A DNA stretch of 64,000 bases, from positions 62,001-126,000 of the forward strand of contig NZ_JBQHUB010000002.1 in NCBI RefSeq assembly GCF_052065415.1. The letters are read 5' to 3'. The notes beneath the pieces were generated by a model. The model saw only the letters and a program-made list of their open reading frames with translations, was not told the DNA's origin and did no database searches. Origin of the DNA: Pseudoflavonifractor_A sp022772585. Lineage in GTDB: Bacteria > Bacillota > Clostridia > Oscillospirales > Oscillospiraceae. Shown piece after piece: positions 35,184-44,190 of the stretch (position 1 is its first letter; each line of letters begins with the position of its first letter). Both the position numbers and the translations under genes were made by a program.

Positions 35184-35597
35184 GTGAAAAAGAAATGTTG
35201 TACACTTGTTATTATCCTATGCTTGGTAGTATGTATAGTCAATTGGCTGGGTATTGGATATAGACCAAGCAGTTCTGCCGTTTTAGATTTAAAGGCTGAG
35301 TTAGAAGCTCTGTACGGTGAAGAATATACAGGAAAAGAAGTGGAAACTGGAGCAGAAGATATGGTGTTTGTTGTAAAACCTAAGACATTTTTCTTTACGA
35401 ATTGGAATCTGCGAAACGCTTTATGTAAAGATTACGAATATGAGTGTAGGGTTATCTTTACAAACTATATTGAAGGTGAAAAGATTAAGGTTCGAACTAT
35501 TACATATCAAGGCTTTGACCCTATGGGAATGGAACACGCCGAGGATAGAGCGCATTTGAATATAGCCAGCAAGGTTGAGACGGAAGAGTTAAGATGA
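35184..35597 (+). CDS. Membrane-anchored hypothetical protein, AT-rich
   Basis: 137 residues from a GTG (AAGGGAG 8 bases upstream; a TTG at 35160 is possible but poor). A basic start KKKCC and a hydrophobic helix (about 6-24) precede an exported domain of mixed beta/alpha character with no motif I recognise. The base and codon use is far more AT-rich than its neighbours, suggesting transfer. Function unknown. Confidence 0.65.
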   Translation: MKKKCCTLVIILCLVVCIVNWLGIGYRPSSSAVLDLKAELEALYGEEYTGKEVETGAEDMVFVVKPKTFFFTNWNLRNALCKDYEYECRVIFTNYIEGEKIKVRTITYQGFDPMGMEHAEDRAHLNIASKVETEELR

Positions 35598-35881
35598 TAA
35601 ACGAAAGATTGATTCCAATTTATTGGGCTGTCAAAAATTCCTTTAGGAACGAAACGGCGCACTTTTATACTCTCCTGTCGAGAGCATCGTGCTTTCTGGG
35701 CCGCTTCATTCGACCTCAGCAGAAGAAAAGTACTTGCCCGGGAATGTTGTGTCACTTCGTTCCGTCAAGGTGACTACACCCCCTTGCGCTGCTAAAGCGG
35801 CTATCCCCTGTGGACTTACCGTCCACAAACGGTTTTGACAAACCGTTTATCACCAGCAAGTTTGAAGATTGGACACAAACA
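35598..35881. other. Gene-free segment with several inverted repeats, possible mobile-element remnant
   Basis: No convincing coding frame. It has hairpins CTCTC/GAGAG near 35680, GTGGAC/GTCCAC near 35815, and a 9-bp pair AAACGGTTT/AAACCGTTT around 35825-35850. The sequence style is like intergenic scars of conjugative elements in gut Clostridia, but that likeness is from memory. It adjoins the AT-rich gene at 35184. Confidence 0.4.
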
Positions 35882-35915
35882 AATCCTCCGTATGATTTGA
35901 ACCATACGGAGGATT
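35882..35915. terminator. Bidirectional terminator between the accessory patch and the FAH gene
   Basis: 13-bp perfect stem (35882-35894 with 35903-35915) with an 8-base loop, with TTTGTTTG on the minus side and ATTGTTTT on the plus side. A second smaller palindrome (GCCTCATGAGGC) lies nearer the FAH stop. Confidence 0.8.
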
Positions 35916-35971
35916 CATTGTTTTACAGATGCTGCCTCATGAGGCGGCCTTTTCATTTACAGGTCAGATGC

Positions 35972-36727
35972 TCAGACGATATGGCTGCGGAGCACGCCCA
36001 CGTCCTGGATCTCCACCTCCACGGTGTCTCCGGGGACCATGGGACCGATGCCGGCAGGGGTGCCGGTTGCCACTACGTCGCCGGGCTCCAGGGTCATGGA
36101 AGCGGTGATAAAGGAAATGAGCTCAGGCACACCGTGCATCAGGCGGGAGGTGCGGGAGCTCTGGACCACCTGGCCGTTGAGCCGGGTCTGGATGGCCAGG
36201 TCGGCGCCGTCGGTCTCGTCGGTGACCACCGGGCCCACGGGGGCGAAGCCGTCCATGCTCTTGCCCCGGGTCCATTGGCCGTCCCCCTTCTGCACGTCCC
36301 GGGCGGTAACGTCGTTGAGACAGGTGAAGCCCAGGATATAATCTGCAAAGTCTTCCGGCTTTACATCCTTTGCCCGGCGCTTGATGACCACTGCCAGCTC
36401 GCCTTCGTAGTCCAGACGGCTCACAAAGCCGGGGGCGTGGACCTCTCCCTCGGGATGGTTGATGGTATTGGCCGCCTTGAGGAAGAGGATGGGCTTCTCC
36501 GGGACGCCCTCCCCCATCTCCATGGCGTGATCGTAGTAGTTTTTGCCCACGCAGACGATCTTGGCCGTGGGCGCACAGGGGGCCAGCAGGGTGCACTCCC
36601 CCAGGGACAGGCTCCCCCCGTCATAACAGATGCCCTCATAGGGCGGAGCGGTCAGGGTACGCACCGTATCCCCCTGGAGCACGCCCCACACAGGCCGCTC
36701 CTCCCGCAGGATGCAAACGTATTTCAT
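35972..36727 (-). CDS. Fumarylacetoacetate hydrolase-family protein
   Basis: 251 residues. A short N-terminal domain is followed by the FAH fold with KIVCVGKNYYDHAMEMG, the metal-binding EGELAVVI (Glu) and CLNDVTARDVQ (Asp). Family members are acylpyruvases, oxaloacetate decarboxylases or 2-hydroxyhepta-diene isomerases; the substrate cannot be told from sequence. GGAGAG precedes the ATG. It is 9 bases from engB. Confidence 0.88.
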   Translation of the reverse strand: MKYVCILREERPVWGVLQGDTVRTLTAPPYEGICYDGGSLSLGECTLLAPCAPTAKIVCVGKNYYDHAMEMGEGVPEKPILFLKAANTINHPEGEVHAPGFVSRLDYEGELAVVIKRRAKDVKPEDFADYILGFTCLNDVTARDVQKGDGQWTRGKSMDGFAPVGPVVTDETDGADLAIQTRLNGQVVQSSRTSRLMHGVPELISFITASMTLEPGDVVATGTPAGIGPMVPGDTVEVEIQDVGVLRSHIV

Positions 36728-36736
36728 ATCTCTCTC

Positions 36737-37321
36737 CTACTGTTCAAAGATGATATCGGCCAGCTGCTGCCGTCCGTCGCCCTTCTCTGCTGAGAAGGGG
36801 ATCACCTTTACATCCTCTGTCAGCTCTAAGGTCTCGCGGATGCGGGCCATGTTGGGCTCAATCTCGCTCTTCTTCAGCTTGTCCAGCTTGTTGGCCACCA
36901 CCACATAGGGGCGGCCGCTGCGCTTGAAGCACTCTGCCATGGTACAGTCATCGGCGGTGGGCTTGTGCCGTGCATCCACGATAAGCACCCCCAGAGTCAT
37001 CAGAGCGGGGTCTGCGAACCAGCTCTCGATGAGCCGGCCCCATCGGGCCTTTTCAGCCTGGGACACCTTGGCGTAGCCATAGCCGGGCAGGTCCACCAGG
37101 TACAGCTTCCGGTCAATGAGGAAGTAGTTGATGTGGGTAGTCTTGCCGGGGGCAGCGCCCACCCGGGCAAAGTTTTTCCGGTTGAGCAGCTTGTTGATCA
37201 CCGAGGACTTGCCCACGTTGGAGCGTCCCGCGAACACCACCTGAGGAAGGGTGTCTCTGGGAAAATCCTCCGGCCGGGCGGCAGAACGGATGAATTCGGC
37301 GTTATTGAGGTTCAGCGGCAT
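36737..37321 (-). CDS. engB: Ribosome-biogenesis GTPase EngB (YsxC/YihA)
   Basis: 194 residues. G1 GRSNVGKSS, G2 region AAPGKTTHINYF, G3 DLPGYGYAK, G4 NKLDKLK. Required for 50S assembly. It follows lon, as in Bacillus (lonA-ysxC). Confidence 0.96.
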   Translation of the reverse strand: MPLNLNNAEFIRSAARPEDFPRDTLPQVVFAGRSNVGKSSVINKLLNRKNFARVGAAPGKTTHINYFLIDRKLYLVDLPGYGYAKVSQAEKARWGRLIESWFADPALMTLGVLIVDARHKPTADDCTMAECFKRSGRPYVVVANKLDKLKKSEIEPNMARIRETLELTEDVKVIPFSAEKGDGRQQLADIIFEQ

Positions 37322-37357
37322 ACAGGTCGCTCCTTTCTTCAGTGCGCCGGGGCTCTC

Positions 37358-39784
37358 CTACTGCTGGATGGAGATACCGCCCCCGGGCGCGCTCCGGTCC
37401 GCCGGGACCTCCGCCCCGCCGGTCTCGGGCAGGGTCAACTCCAGTCCCAGCGCGTGGGCCAGCACCGTGTCCACCTGCTCCACAGGGATGAAGTGCAAGG
37501 CGGCGCGGACGGTCTGGTCGATCTCCGCCAGGTCCTTCTCGTTGTCGGCGGGCAGGATGACGGTCTTGATGCCGTTGCGCAGGGCGGCCATGGTCTTTTC
37601 CTTCAGGCCGCCGATGGGCAGCACACGGCCCCGCAGGGTAACCTCGCCTGTCATGGCCAGCTCACGGCGGACCGGGGCGCCGGTGAGGGCGGACACCATG
37701 GCTGTGGTGATGGCGATGCCGGCAGAGGGGCCATCCTTGGGCACAGCCCCTTCCGGGAAGTGGACGTGGATGTCCTTCTTCTGGTAGAAATCGGGCTGGA
37801 TACCCAGCCGGTCGGCCCGGCTGCGGATATAGGAGTAAGCCGCGTGGGCGCTTTCCTTCATCACGTCGCCCAGGTTGCCGGTGAGTTCCAGCTTGCCGCT
37901 GCCCGGCACCACGTTGACCTCCACCTCCAGAATCTCGCCGCCCACGCTGGTCCAGGCCAGGCCGTTGACCACGCCCACCTGCTCGGTGAGGGGCATCCGC
38001 TCCGGATGGTAGCGGCGGACACCCAGAAAGTCCTCCAGGTCATCACCTGTAATGCTGACAGACTTTACACTATTGGATACGACACGCATGGCCGCCTTGC
38101 GGCAGACCGCCGCCAGCTCACGCTCCAGCACGCGAACGCCGGACTCCTTGGTATAGCCGGTGATGATCTCCCGGATGGCGCCGTCGGTGAGCTTGAGCTG
38201 GCTCTTCTTCAGACCGTGCCGCCGCAGCTCCTTGGGAAGCAGGTGGCGCTTGGCGATCTGCAGCTTCTCCTCATCGGTGTAGCTGGAGAGCTCGATGACC
38301 TCCATCCGGTCCAGCAGGGGCCGGGGGATGGTATCGGTGGTATTGGCGGTGGTGATAAAGAGCACGTCGGACAGGTCAAAGGGCAGCTCCAGGAAGTGGT
38401 CCCGGAAGGTACTGTTCTGTTCTCCGTCCAGCACCTCCAGCAGCGCCGAGGAGGGGTCTCCCCGGTGGTCGCTGCCCAGCTTGTCGATCTCGTCCAGCAG
38501 CAGCAGCGGATTGGAGGAGCCGGCCTGCCGGATGCCGGCGATGATGCGGCCGGGCATGGCGCCGATATAGGTCTTGCGGTGGCCCCGGATGTCAGCCTCG
38601 TCATGGACGCCGCCCAGGGAGATACGGGCCAGTTTCCGGTGGAGGGCCCTGGCCACCGACATGGCGATAGAGGTCTTGCCCACGCCGGGAGGGCCAACCA
38701 GGCAGATGACCTGCCCTTTCAGGTCGGGCGAGAGCTGCTTGACGGCCAGGAACTCCAGGATACGCTCCTTCACCTTCTCCAGCCCGAAATGATCGGCGTC
38801 CAGGATCTTGCGGGCGGCCGCCACGTCCAGACGCTCCCTGGTCTTTTTGTCCCAGGGCAGCTCCAGGCACACGTCCAGATAGTTGCGGATGACCGTGGCC
38901 TCGGCAGAGCCGAAGGGCTGCTTCTCCAGCCGCCCCACCTCTTTCAGCAGCTTTTTGGAGACCTCCTCAGGCAGCTTGGTATTCTGGATGGTCCGTCGGT
39001 ACTCAGCGATCTCGCTCTCGGCGTTCTCCTCGCCCTCTCCCAGCTCCTGCTGGATGACCTTGAGCTGCTCCCGCAGGTAGTAGTCCCGCTGGTTGCGGTT
39101 CAGGCCCTCCCGGACCCGGTTCTGCATGTCCAGCTCCAGCTCCAGCACCTCGATCTCGTGCCGCAGCTGCTGGCACAGCCGTTCCAGCCGGCGGACCGGC
39201 CGCAGCTCCTCCAGGACGGCCTGCTTATCCCCTGCCCGCATGACGATGTTCTGGGCGATGTAGTCGGCGATATAGCCGGGGTCCTCGCTGGAGATGAGGT
39301 TCAGGAAGATGTCCGGCGTCAGCTTGGGCGCCAGCTCCACATAGTGCTCAAAAAGCTCATAGGTCTGACGGATCAGGGCCTCGGTCCGGGCGGACTTCCG
39401 CCCCGTTTCTTCCGGGACGATCTCCTCCACCTCGGCCATCAGGCAGGGCGTGAGCTGGGTGAGGCGGTGCAGGCGGCCTCTGGACAGGCCCTCCACCATG
39501 ACCCGGATATTGTTGCCGGGCAGGCGCAGGATCTGCCGCACATTGCAGATAGTGCCGATGCGGTACAGGTCCTTCTCCTTGGGGGCCTCCACCGTGATGT
39601 CCCGCTGGGTGTCCAGAAAAATGGGCTGCCCGCTGGTCATGGACTGGTCCAGGGCCTTGACCGAGATATCCCGGCTCACATCGAAGTGCATCAGCATACT
39701 GGGGAAGATGGTCATCCCCCGCAGGGCCAGCGCCGGCATGGTGGTGGTGGCGATCTCTTGTTCTTGGTCTTTCATGGTATTCAC
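37358..39784 (-). CDS. lon: ATP-dependent Lon protease
   Basis: 808 residues: an N-terminal substrate domain (to about 205), a coiled-coil helical segment, the AAA+ module with GPPGVGKTS (Walker A) and a Walker B region, and the C-terminal S16 protease with the catalytic serine in PKDGPSAGIA and lysine in the GLKEK region. It degrades misfolded and regulatory proteins. The GTG at 39784 has GGAGGGGA nearby; the ATG three codons later is an alternative. Confidence 0.96.
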   Translation of the reverse strand: MNTMKDQEQEIATTTMPALALRGMTIFPSMLMHFDVSRDISVKALDQSMTSGQPIFLDTQRDITVEAPKEKDLYRIGTICNVRQILRLPGNNIRVMVEGLSRGRLHRLTQLTPCLMAEVEEIVPEETGRKSARTEALIRQTYELFEHYVELAPKLTPDIFLNLISSEDPGYIADYIAQNIVMRAGDKQAVLEELRPVRRLERLCQQLRHEIEVLELELDMQNRVREGLNRNQRDYYLREQLKVIQQELGEGEENAESEIAEYRRTIQNTKLPEEVSKKLLKEVGRLEKQPFGSAEATVIRNYLDVCLELPWDKKTRERLDVAAARKILDADHFGLEKVKERILEFLAVKQLSPDLKGQVICLVGPPGVGKTSIAMSVARALHRKLARISLGGVHDEADIRGHRKTYIGAMPGRIIAGIRQAGSSNPLLLLDEIDKLGSDHRGDPSSALLEVLDGEQNSTFRDHFLELPFDLSDVLFITTANTTDTIPRPLLDRMEVIELSSYTDEEKLQIAKRHLLPKELRRHGLKKSQLKLTDGAIREIITGYTKESGVRVLERELAAVCRKAAMRVVSNSVKSVSITGDDLEDFLGVRRYHPERMPLTEQVGVVNGLAWTSVGGEILEVEVNVVPGSGKLELTGNLGDVMKESAHAAYSYIRSRADRLGIQPDFYQKKDIHVHFPEGAVPKDGPSAGIAITTAMVSALTGAPVRRELAMTGEVTLRGRVLPIGGLKEKTMAALRNGIKTVILPADNEKDLAEIDQTVRAALHFIPVEQVDTVLAHALGLELTLPETGGAEVPADRSAPGGGISIQQ

Positions 39785-39848
39785 TTCCCCTCCGGAAAGT
39801 CAGGATATGCGGAATGGGGCGAGGAGAACTCCCCCGCCCCATACTCAT

Positions 39849-41168
39849 TTAAGATGCGTTGCCGCGGAGCGGGGCTCCCCCCTGCTCCGACCGGAGCGCG
39901 GCGCTCCCCAGCCGGGGCCGCTCGGTCCGGTCGGGATCGTGCTCGATAACGGGCGGCACACGGTCCCGCACGCTCTCGTCGGTGATGGTCACTTTGGAGA
40001 TGGTGGGATCGGAAGGCACGTCGTACATGACCTGGGTCATGACCTCCTCCAGCACGGCACGCAGGCCGCGGGCACCAATACCCCGCTCGATGGCCTTGTC
40101 GGCCGCGGCCTCCAGCGCCTCGGGCTGGAACTCCAGGTCCACCATATCGTACTCCAGCAGCTTCTGGTACTGGCGGACCAGGGCGTTCTTGGGCTCGGTC
40201 AGGATACGCACCAGCTGCTCCTTGTTCAGGGCCTGAAGGGCGGTGATCACCGGCAGGCGGCCCACCAGCTCGGGGATGATGCCGAACTTCAGCAGGTCGT
40301 GGGGCTGGATCTCCTTGAAGAGCGCGGAGGTATCCCGCTCCTTCCTGCTCTCGATCTGGGCACCGAAGCCGATGCTCTTCTTATCCAGGCGCTTTTCGAT
40401 GATCTTCTCGATACCGTCGAAGGCGCCGCCGCAGATGAAGAGGATGTTCTTGGTGTTGATCTGGATGAACTCCTGATGGGGATGCTTGCGCCCGCCCTGG
40501 GGCGGCACGTTGGCCACGGTGCCCTCCAGGATCTTCAGCAGGGCCTGCTGCACACCCTCACCCGACACGTCCCGGGTGATGGAGGTGTTCTCGCTCTTCC
40601 GGGCGATCTTGTCGATCTCATCCACGTAGATGATGCCCCGTTCCGCCAGCTCGATGTCGTAGTCGGCTGCCTGGACCAGACGCAGGAGGATATTTTCCAC
40701 GTCGTCGCCTACGTAGCCGGCCTCGGTGAGGGTGGTGGCGTCAGCGATGGCAAAGGGCACCTTCAGGATACGGGCCAGGGTCTGGGCGAAGAGGGTCTTG
40801 CCGCAGCCGGTGGGGCCGATGAGCAGGATATTGCTCTTCTGGAGCTCCACATCCTCCCCACCGCCGAAGTAGATGCGCTTGTAGTGGTTGTAGACCGCCA
40901 CTGACAGAGCCACTTTGGCGGCCTCCTGGCCGATGATATACTGGTCCAGTACCTCACGGATCTCCCGGGGCGTGGGGATCACATCGGGAATATCCAGGTC
41001 GTTCTGGGGCTCCTCAGGGTCATAGGCGTCATCCAGGATGCTCATGCACAGGTGGACGCACTCGTTGCAGATATAGGCCCCGGGTCCGGCGATGATGCGG
41101 GCCACCTGCTCCTGGTGCTTGCCGCAGAAGGAGCAGCGGACCGACTTGTGTTCGTCATTTTTTGGCAT
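39849..41168 (-). CDS. clpX: ClpX unfoldase, ATPase subunit of ClpXP
   Basis: 439 residues. N-terminal zinc-binding domain with paired cysteines (CSFCG and CNECVHLC), AAA+ domain with GPTGCGKT and YVDEIDK, sensor region GVGAR-like (ERGIGARGLR). The C-terminal tail (DRTERPRLGSAALR) is longer than usual and poorly conserved. It is followed by lon and preceded by clpP, the standard order. Confidence 0.97.
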   Translation of the reverse strand: MPKNDEHKSVRCSFCGKHQEQVARIIAGPGAYICNECVHLCMSILDDAYDPEEPQNDLDIPDVIPTPREIREVLDQYIIGQEAAKVALSVAVYNHYKRIYFGGGEDVELQKSNILLIGPTGCGKTLFAQTLARILKVPFAIADATTLTEAGYVGDDVENILLRLVQAADYDIELAERGIIYVDEIDKIARKSENTSITRDVSGEGVQQALLKILEGTVANVPPQGGRKHPHQEFIQINTKNILFICGGAFDGIEKIIEKRLDKKSIGFGAQIESRKERDTSALFKEIQPHDLLKFGIIPELVGRLPVITALQALNKEQLVRILTEPKNALVRQYQKLLEYDMVDLEFQPEALEAAADKAIERGIGARGLRAVLEEVMTQVMYDVPSDPTISKVTITDESVRDRVPPVIEHDPDRTERPRLGSAALRSEQGGAPLRGNAS

Positions 41169-41262
41169 GTTTCGATACCTCAGTCACAGGCGTTCACGCG
41201 CCCGATTCGGAATGCGGAAAGAGGAGCGGGCGTAATCAGCTCCCGCTCCCCCGCTTGTCTCC

Positions 41263-41844
41263 TTACCGCTTGTAGATGACCTTGTCCACCAGGCCGTAGG
41301 CCATGGCCTCCTCGGCGGACATGAAGTTGTCCCGCTCACAGTCGGCGGTGACGACCTCCAGAGGCTTTCCGGTATTCTCGGCCAGAATGTGGTTCATCCG
41401 TTTTTTGATGATCTCCAGCCGCTTCAGATGGATCGCCATATCGGTAATCTGGCCCTGGGTACCGGCAGAGGGCTGATGGATCATGATCTCCGCGTTGGGC
41501 AGCGCCAGACGCTTACCCTTAGTGCCGGAGGAGAGCAGGAACGCGCCCATGCTGGCGGCCATGCCGATGCAGATGGTGGACACGTCGCACTTCACGTACT
41601 GCATGGTGTCATAGATGGCCATGCCGTCGGTGACCGAACCGCCGGGGCTGTTGATGTAAAACTGGATGTCCTTGTCGGGATCCTGGGCCTCCAGGTAGAG
41701 CATCTGGGCCACGACCAAGCTGGCAGTGGTGGCATTGACCTCCTCCCCCAGGAAGATGATCCGGTCATTCAGCAGACGGGAAAAAATGTCATAGGAGCGC
41801 TCGCCGCGGTTGGTCTGCTCCACTACATAGGGAACTAAGCTCAT
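41263..41844 (-). CDS. clpP: ClpP protease subunit
   Basis: 193 residues. The Ser-His-Asp triad is S98 (GMAASMGAF), H123 (MIHQP) and D172 (CERDNFMS), with the YINSPGGSV oxyanion strand. The ATG at 41844 gives the family start SLVPYVVEQT; the longer open frame is not used. Confidence 0.97.
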   Translation of the reverse strand: MSLVPYVVEQTNRGERSYDIFSRLLNDRIIFLGEEVNATTASLVVAQMLYLEAQDPDKDIQFYINSPGGSVTDGMAIYDTMQYVKCDVSTICIGMAASMGAFLLSSGTKGKRLALPNAEIMIHQPSAGTQGQITDMAIHLKRLEIIKKRMNHILAENTGKPLEVVTADCERDNFMSAEEAMAYGLVDKVIYKR

Positions 41845-41961
41845 GTCTTGGTACTCCTTTTCGTTGAAGTCGGGCGCGCCCGACCATCCTTCTCCCCGGC
41901 CGGCGGGCACTCACACACCAGAGTATACCCGCCCGCGGGAGGAATATACCAATTTCAGGAA

Positions 41962-43341
41962 TTACTCCTCGGTCTTTTCCTCGGTCTTTTCCTCGGTCTT
42001 TTCCTCGGCCTTCTCGGCGGCCTTCTTGGTGGTCTTGCGGGTGCGCTTGGGCTTCTCCTCGGCGCTCTTGCCCACCTTGGCGCTGTCAAAGACGGTGTTG
42101 GCGGCCTTCTCGCGGGCCAGGTCCTTCTTCAGATCCTCGATGTTCAGGGCGGACTTGACCTGCTCCTCGGTCATTCCGTACTGCTCGGCCAGGCGCTTGA
42201 TGGCGGCGTCCACATCCTCGTCGGAGATCTCGATCTTCTCGGCCTCCACGATGGCGCCCAGAGCCAGGTCGCTCTGTACCTGATGGAGGGCCTGCTCCTT
42301 GGCCTGCTCCTTCATCTGCTCCATGGTCATGCCCATCATGGCCAGGTACTGCTCGAAGGGCATACCCTGGCTGGTCACCCGCTGGGCATAGTTGTTGACC
42401 AGCTTGTCAGCCTCGTAGTCCACCATGGCGTCGGGGATCTCCACCTCCATGTTCTCCACGACCTGCTGGATGAGGGCGTTCTTGAACATGTTCTCGGCGG
42501 AGGTCTCCTTGCGCGCCTTCACCTTGTCGGCCAGATCCTTCTTGAAGGCCTCCAGAGTGTCGAACTCGGACACGTCCTTGGCAAACTCGTCGTCCAGAGC
42601 AGGGACCTGCTTCTCCTGGACCTCGTGGACCTTGACCTTGAACACCGCGGGGGCGCCGGCCAGATCCTTGGCGCCGTAGTCCTCGGGGAAGGTGACGTTG
42701 ACGTCCTTCTCCTCGCCGGCCTTCATGCCGGCCACCTGGTCCTCAAAGCCGGGGATGAAGGAGCCGGAGCCCAGCTCCAGGCTGTACTTCTCGGCCTTGC
42801 CGCCCTCGAAGGGCACGCCGTCCTTGAAGCCCTCGAAGTCGATGACGGCGGTGTCGCCGTTCTTGGCCTCACGCTCCACGGTCACCATACGGGTGGCACG
42901 GGCGATGTAGGGCTTGAGCTCGTTATCCACGTCCTCGTCGGAAACGGAGACCTCGTCCTTCTCAGCGGTCAGGCCCTTGTACTCACCCAGCTTGACCTCG
43001 GGGCGGACGGTGACCTTGGCCAGGAAGGTGAAGCCGTCCTTGCCGACCTCCTTGATCTCCACGTCGGGCCAGGCCACCACGTCCAGCTTCTCCTGGTCCA
43101 CGGCAGTGGCATAGGCCTCGGGGTAGATCTCGTTGATAGCGTCCTCATAGAACACGGCGGAGCCGTACATGCCCTCGATGATCTTGCGGGGGGCCTTGCC
43201 CTTGCGGAAGCCGGGCACGCTGATCTTGCCGCGCTGCTTCCTGTAGACCTTCTCGATGGCGCTCTCGAACTCGTCGTGACCGACCTCGATCACCAGCTCG
43301 ACGATGCTGTGTTCTTTCTTTTCAACGCTCTTGACATTCAT
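41962..43341 (-). CDS. tig: Trigger factor chaperone
   Basis: 459 residues. An N-terminal ribosome-binding domain with the GFRKGKAPR motif, a central FKBP-type PPIase domain (GDTAVIDFEGFKDG), and a helical C-terminal chaperone domain. The end is a low-complexity Lys/Glu/Thr tail of five-residue repeats beyond the normal fold. GGAGGAAGTAAC precedes the ATG. First gene of the tig-clpP-clpX-lon-engB run. Confidence 0.96.
   Translation of the reverse strand: MNVKSVEKKEHSIVELVIEVGHDEFESAIEKVYRKQRGKISVPGFRKGKAPRKIIEGMYGSAVFYEDAINEIYPEAYATAVDQEKLDVVAWPDVEIKEVGKDGFTFLAKVTVRPEVKLGEYKGLTAEKDEVSVSDEDVDNELKPYIARATRMVTVEREAKNGDTAVIDFEGFKDGVPFEGGKAEKYSLELGSGSFIPGFEDQVAGMKAGEEKDVNVTFPEDYGAKDLAGAPAVFKVKVHEVQEKQVPALDDEFAKDVSEFDTLEAFKKDLADKVKARKETSAENMFKNALIQQVVENMEVEIPDAMVDYEADKLVNNYAQRVTSQGMPFEQYLAMMGMTMEQMKEQAKEQALHQVQSDLALGAIVEAEKIEISDEDVDAAIKRLAEQYGMTEEQVKSALNIEDLKKDLAREKAANTVFDSAKVGKSAEEKPKRTRKTTKKAAEKAEEKTEEKTEEKTEE
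41964..42008 (-). repeat. 15-bp tandem repeat in the 3' end of tig
   Basis: About three near-exact 15-bp units encoding a repeated EKTEE pentapeptide at the trigger factor C-terminus. Such repeats can change copy number by slippage without shifting the frame. Confidence 0.8.
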
Positions 43342-43482
43342 GTTGTTACTTCCTCCTATCGGTCCCGCCCGCGCCCAAAGCCGGGCCGGCGGCTGCCTCG
43401 TTGCATTATCTGTCTGATTGTATCAGAAAAACAAATGGATTTCCATACTTTTTCAAAAATTTTTCCGCCGTCCCCGCGATTC

Positions 43483-44169
43483 TCACGGATGGATGAGCAG
43501 AGGGCGGAACTGGAGATAGTCCGCCGCCACCAGATGGAACTCGGTGGCGCCGTATTTCCCCTCGATGGCCAGACGGTGGCTCCCGCCGTGGAGATGACCG
43601 TAAAAGCACTGCTTCACGCCGTACTTCTCCAGCAGGGCCAGGATCTCCGGGCAATTGTAGCCCTGGTAGCAGGGCGGATAGTGGAGGAAGCACAGCTTCT
43701 CCCGCTCCCCCGCCGCCTTCAGGGAGGCCTCCAGCCGGATGAGCTCCCGCCGGAACACCTTTTCGTTGTGTCCCCCCACGTCCTCCTCATAGAACCAGCC
43801 ACGGGTGCCGCACAGGGCCGTGTCCCCGTAGAGATGGCAGTTATTGTGGAGGATATGCAGGCTGGAGAAGCCACGCTCGGCCCAGAAGCGTTCCATTTTG
43901 GAGACCGTGTTCCACCAGTAGTCGTGATTGCCCTTGAGGATCAGCTTGCGGCCGGGGATGGCCTCCAGGAAGGCGAAATCCCGCTCCGCCTGCTCCAGGC
44001 TCATGCCCCAGGAGATATCGCCGCACAGCACGATGGTGTCCTCCTCCCGGAGGACGCTCAGGCCCTCCCGGAGCTTGTCCATATAGCCCTCCCAGGCGCC
44101 GCCGAACACGTCCATGGGCTTATCGACGGTCAGGGACAGATGGGGGTCTCCCAAGGCGTACAGCGCCAC
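43483..44169 (-). CDS. Calcineurin-like metallophosphoesterase
   Basis: 228 residues with the full metal-site set: LGDPHLS, CGDISWG, LKGNHDYWW and GHLHGG. Predicted cytoplasmic phosphoesterase; substrate unknown. The GTG at 44169 follows AAGGTGG. It is downstream of thrC. Confidence 0.9.
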   Translation of the reverse strand: MALYALGDPHLSLTVDKPMDVFGGAWEGYMDKLREGLSVLREEDTIVLCGDISWGMSLEQAERDFAFLEAIPGRKLILKGNHDYWWNTVSKMERFWAERGFSSLHILHNNCHLYGDTALCGTRGWFYEEDVGGHNEKVFRRELIRLEASLKAAGEREKLCFLHYPPCYQGYNCPEILALLEKYGVKQCFYGHLHGGSHRLAIEGKYGATEFHLVAADYLQFRPLLIHP

Positions 44170-44190
44170 ACAAACACCACCTTAACGAAC

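Noticed and set aside
36965..39949. Plus-strand open frame of about 990 codons opposite lon and engB
   Set aside because: It is antisense to clear Lon and EngB genes; the protein is low-complexity Gly/Ala/His/Gln-rich and results from the GC-rich third positions of the real genes.
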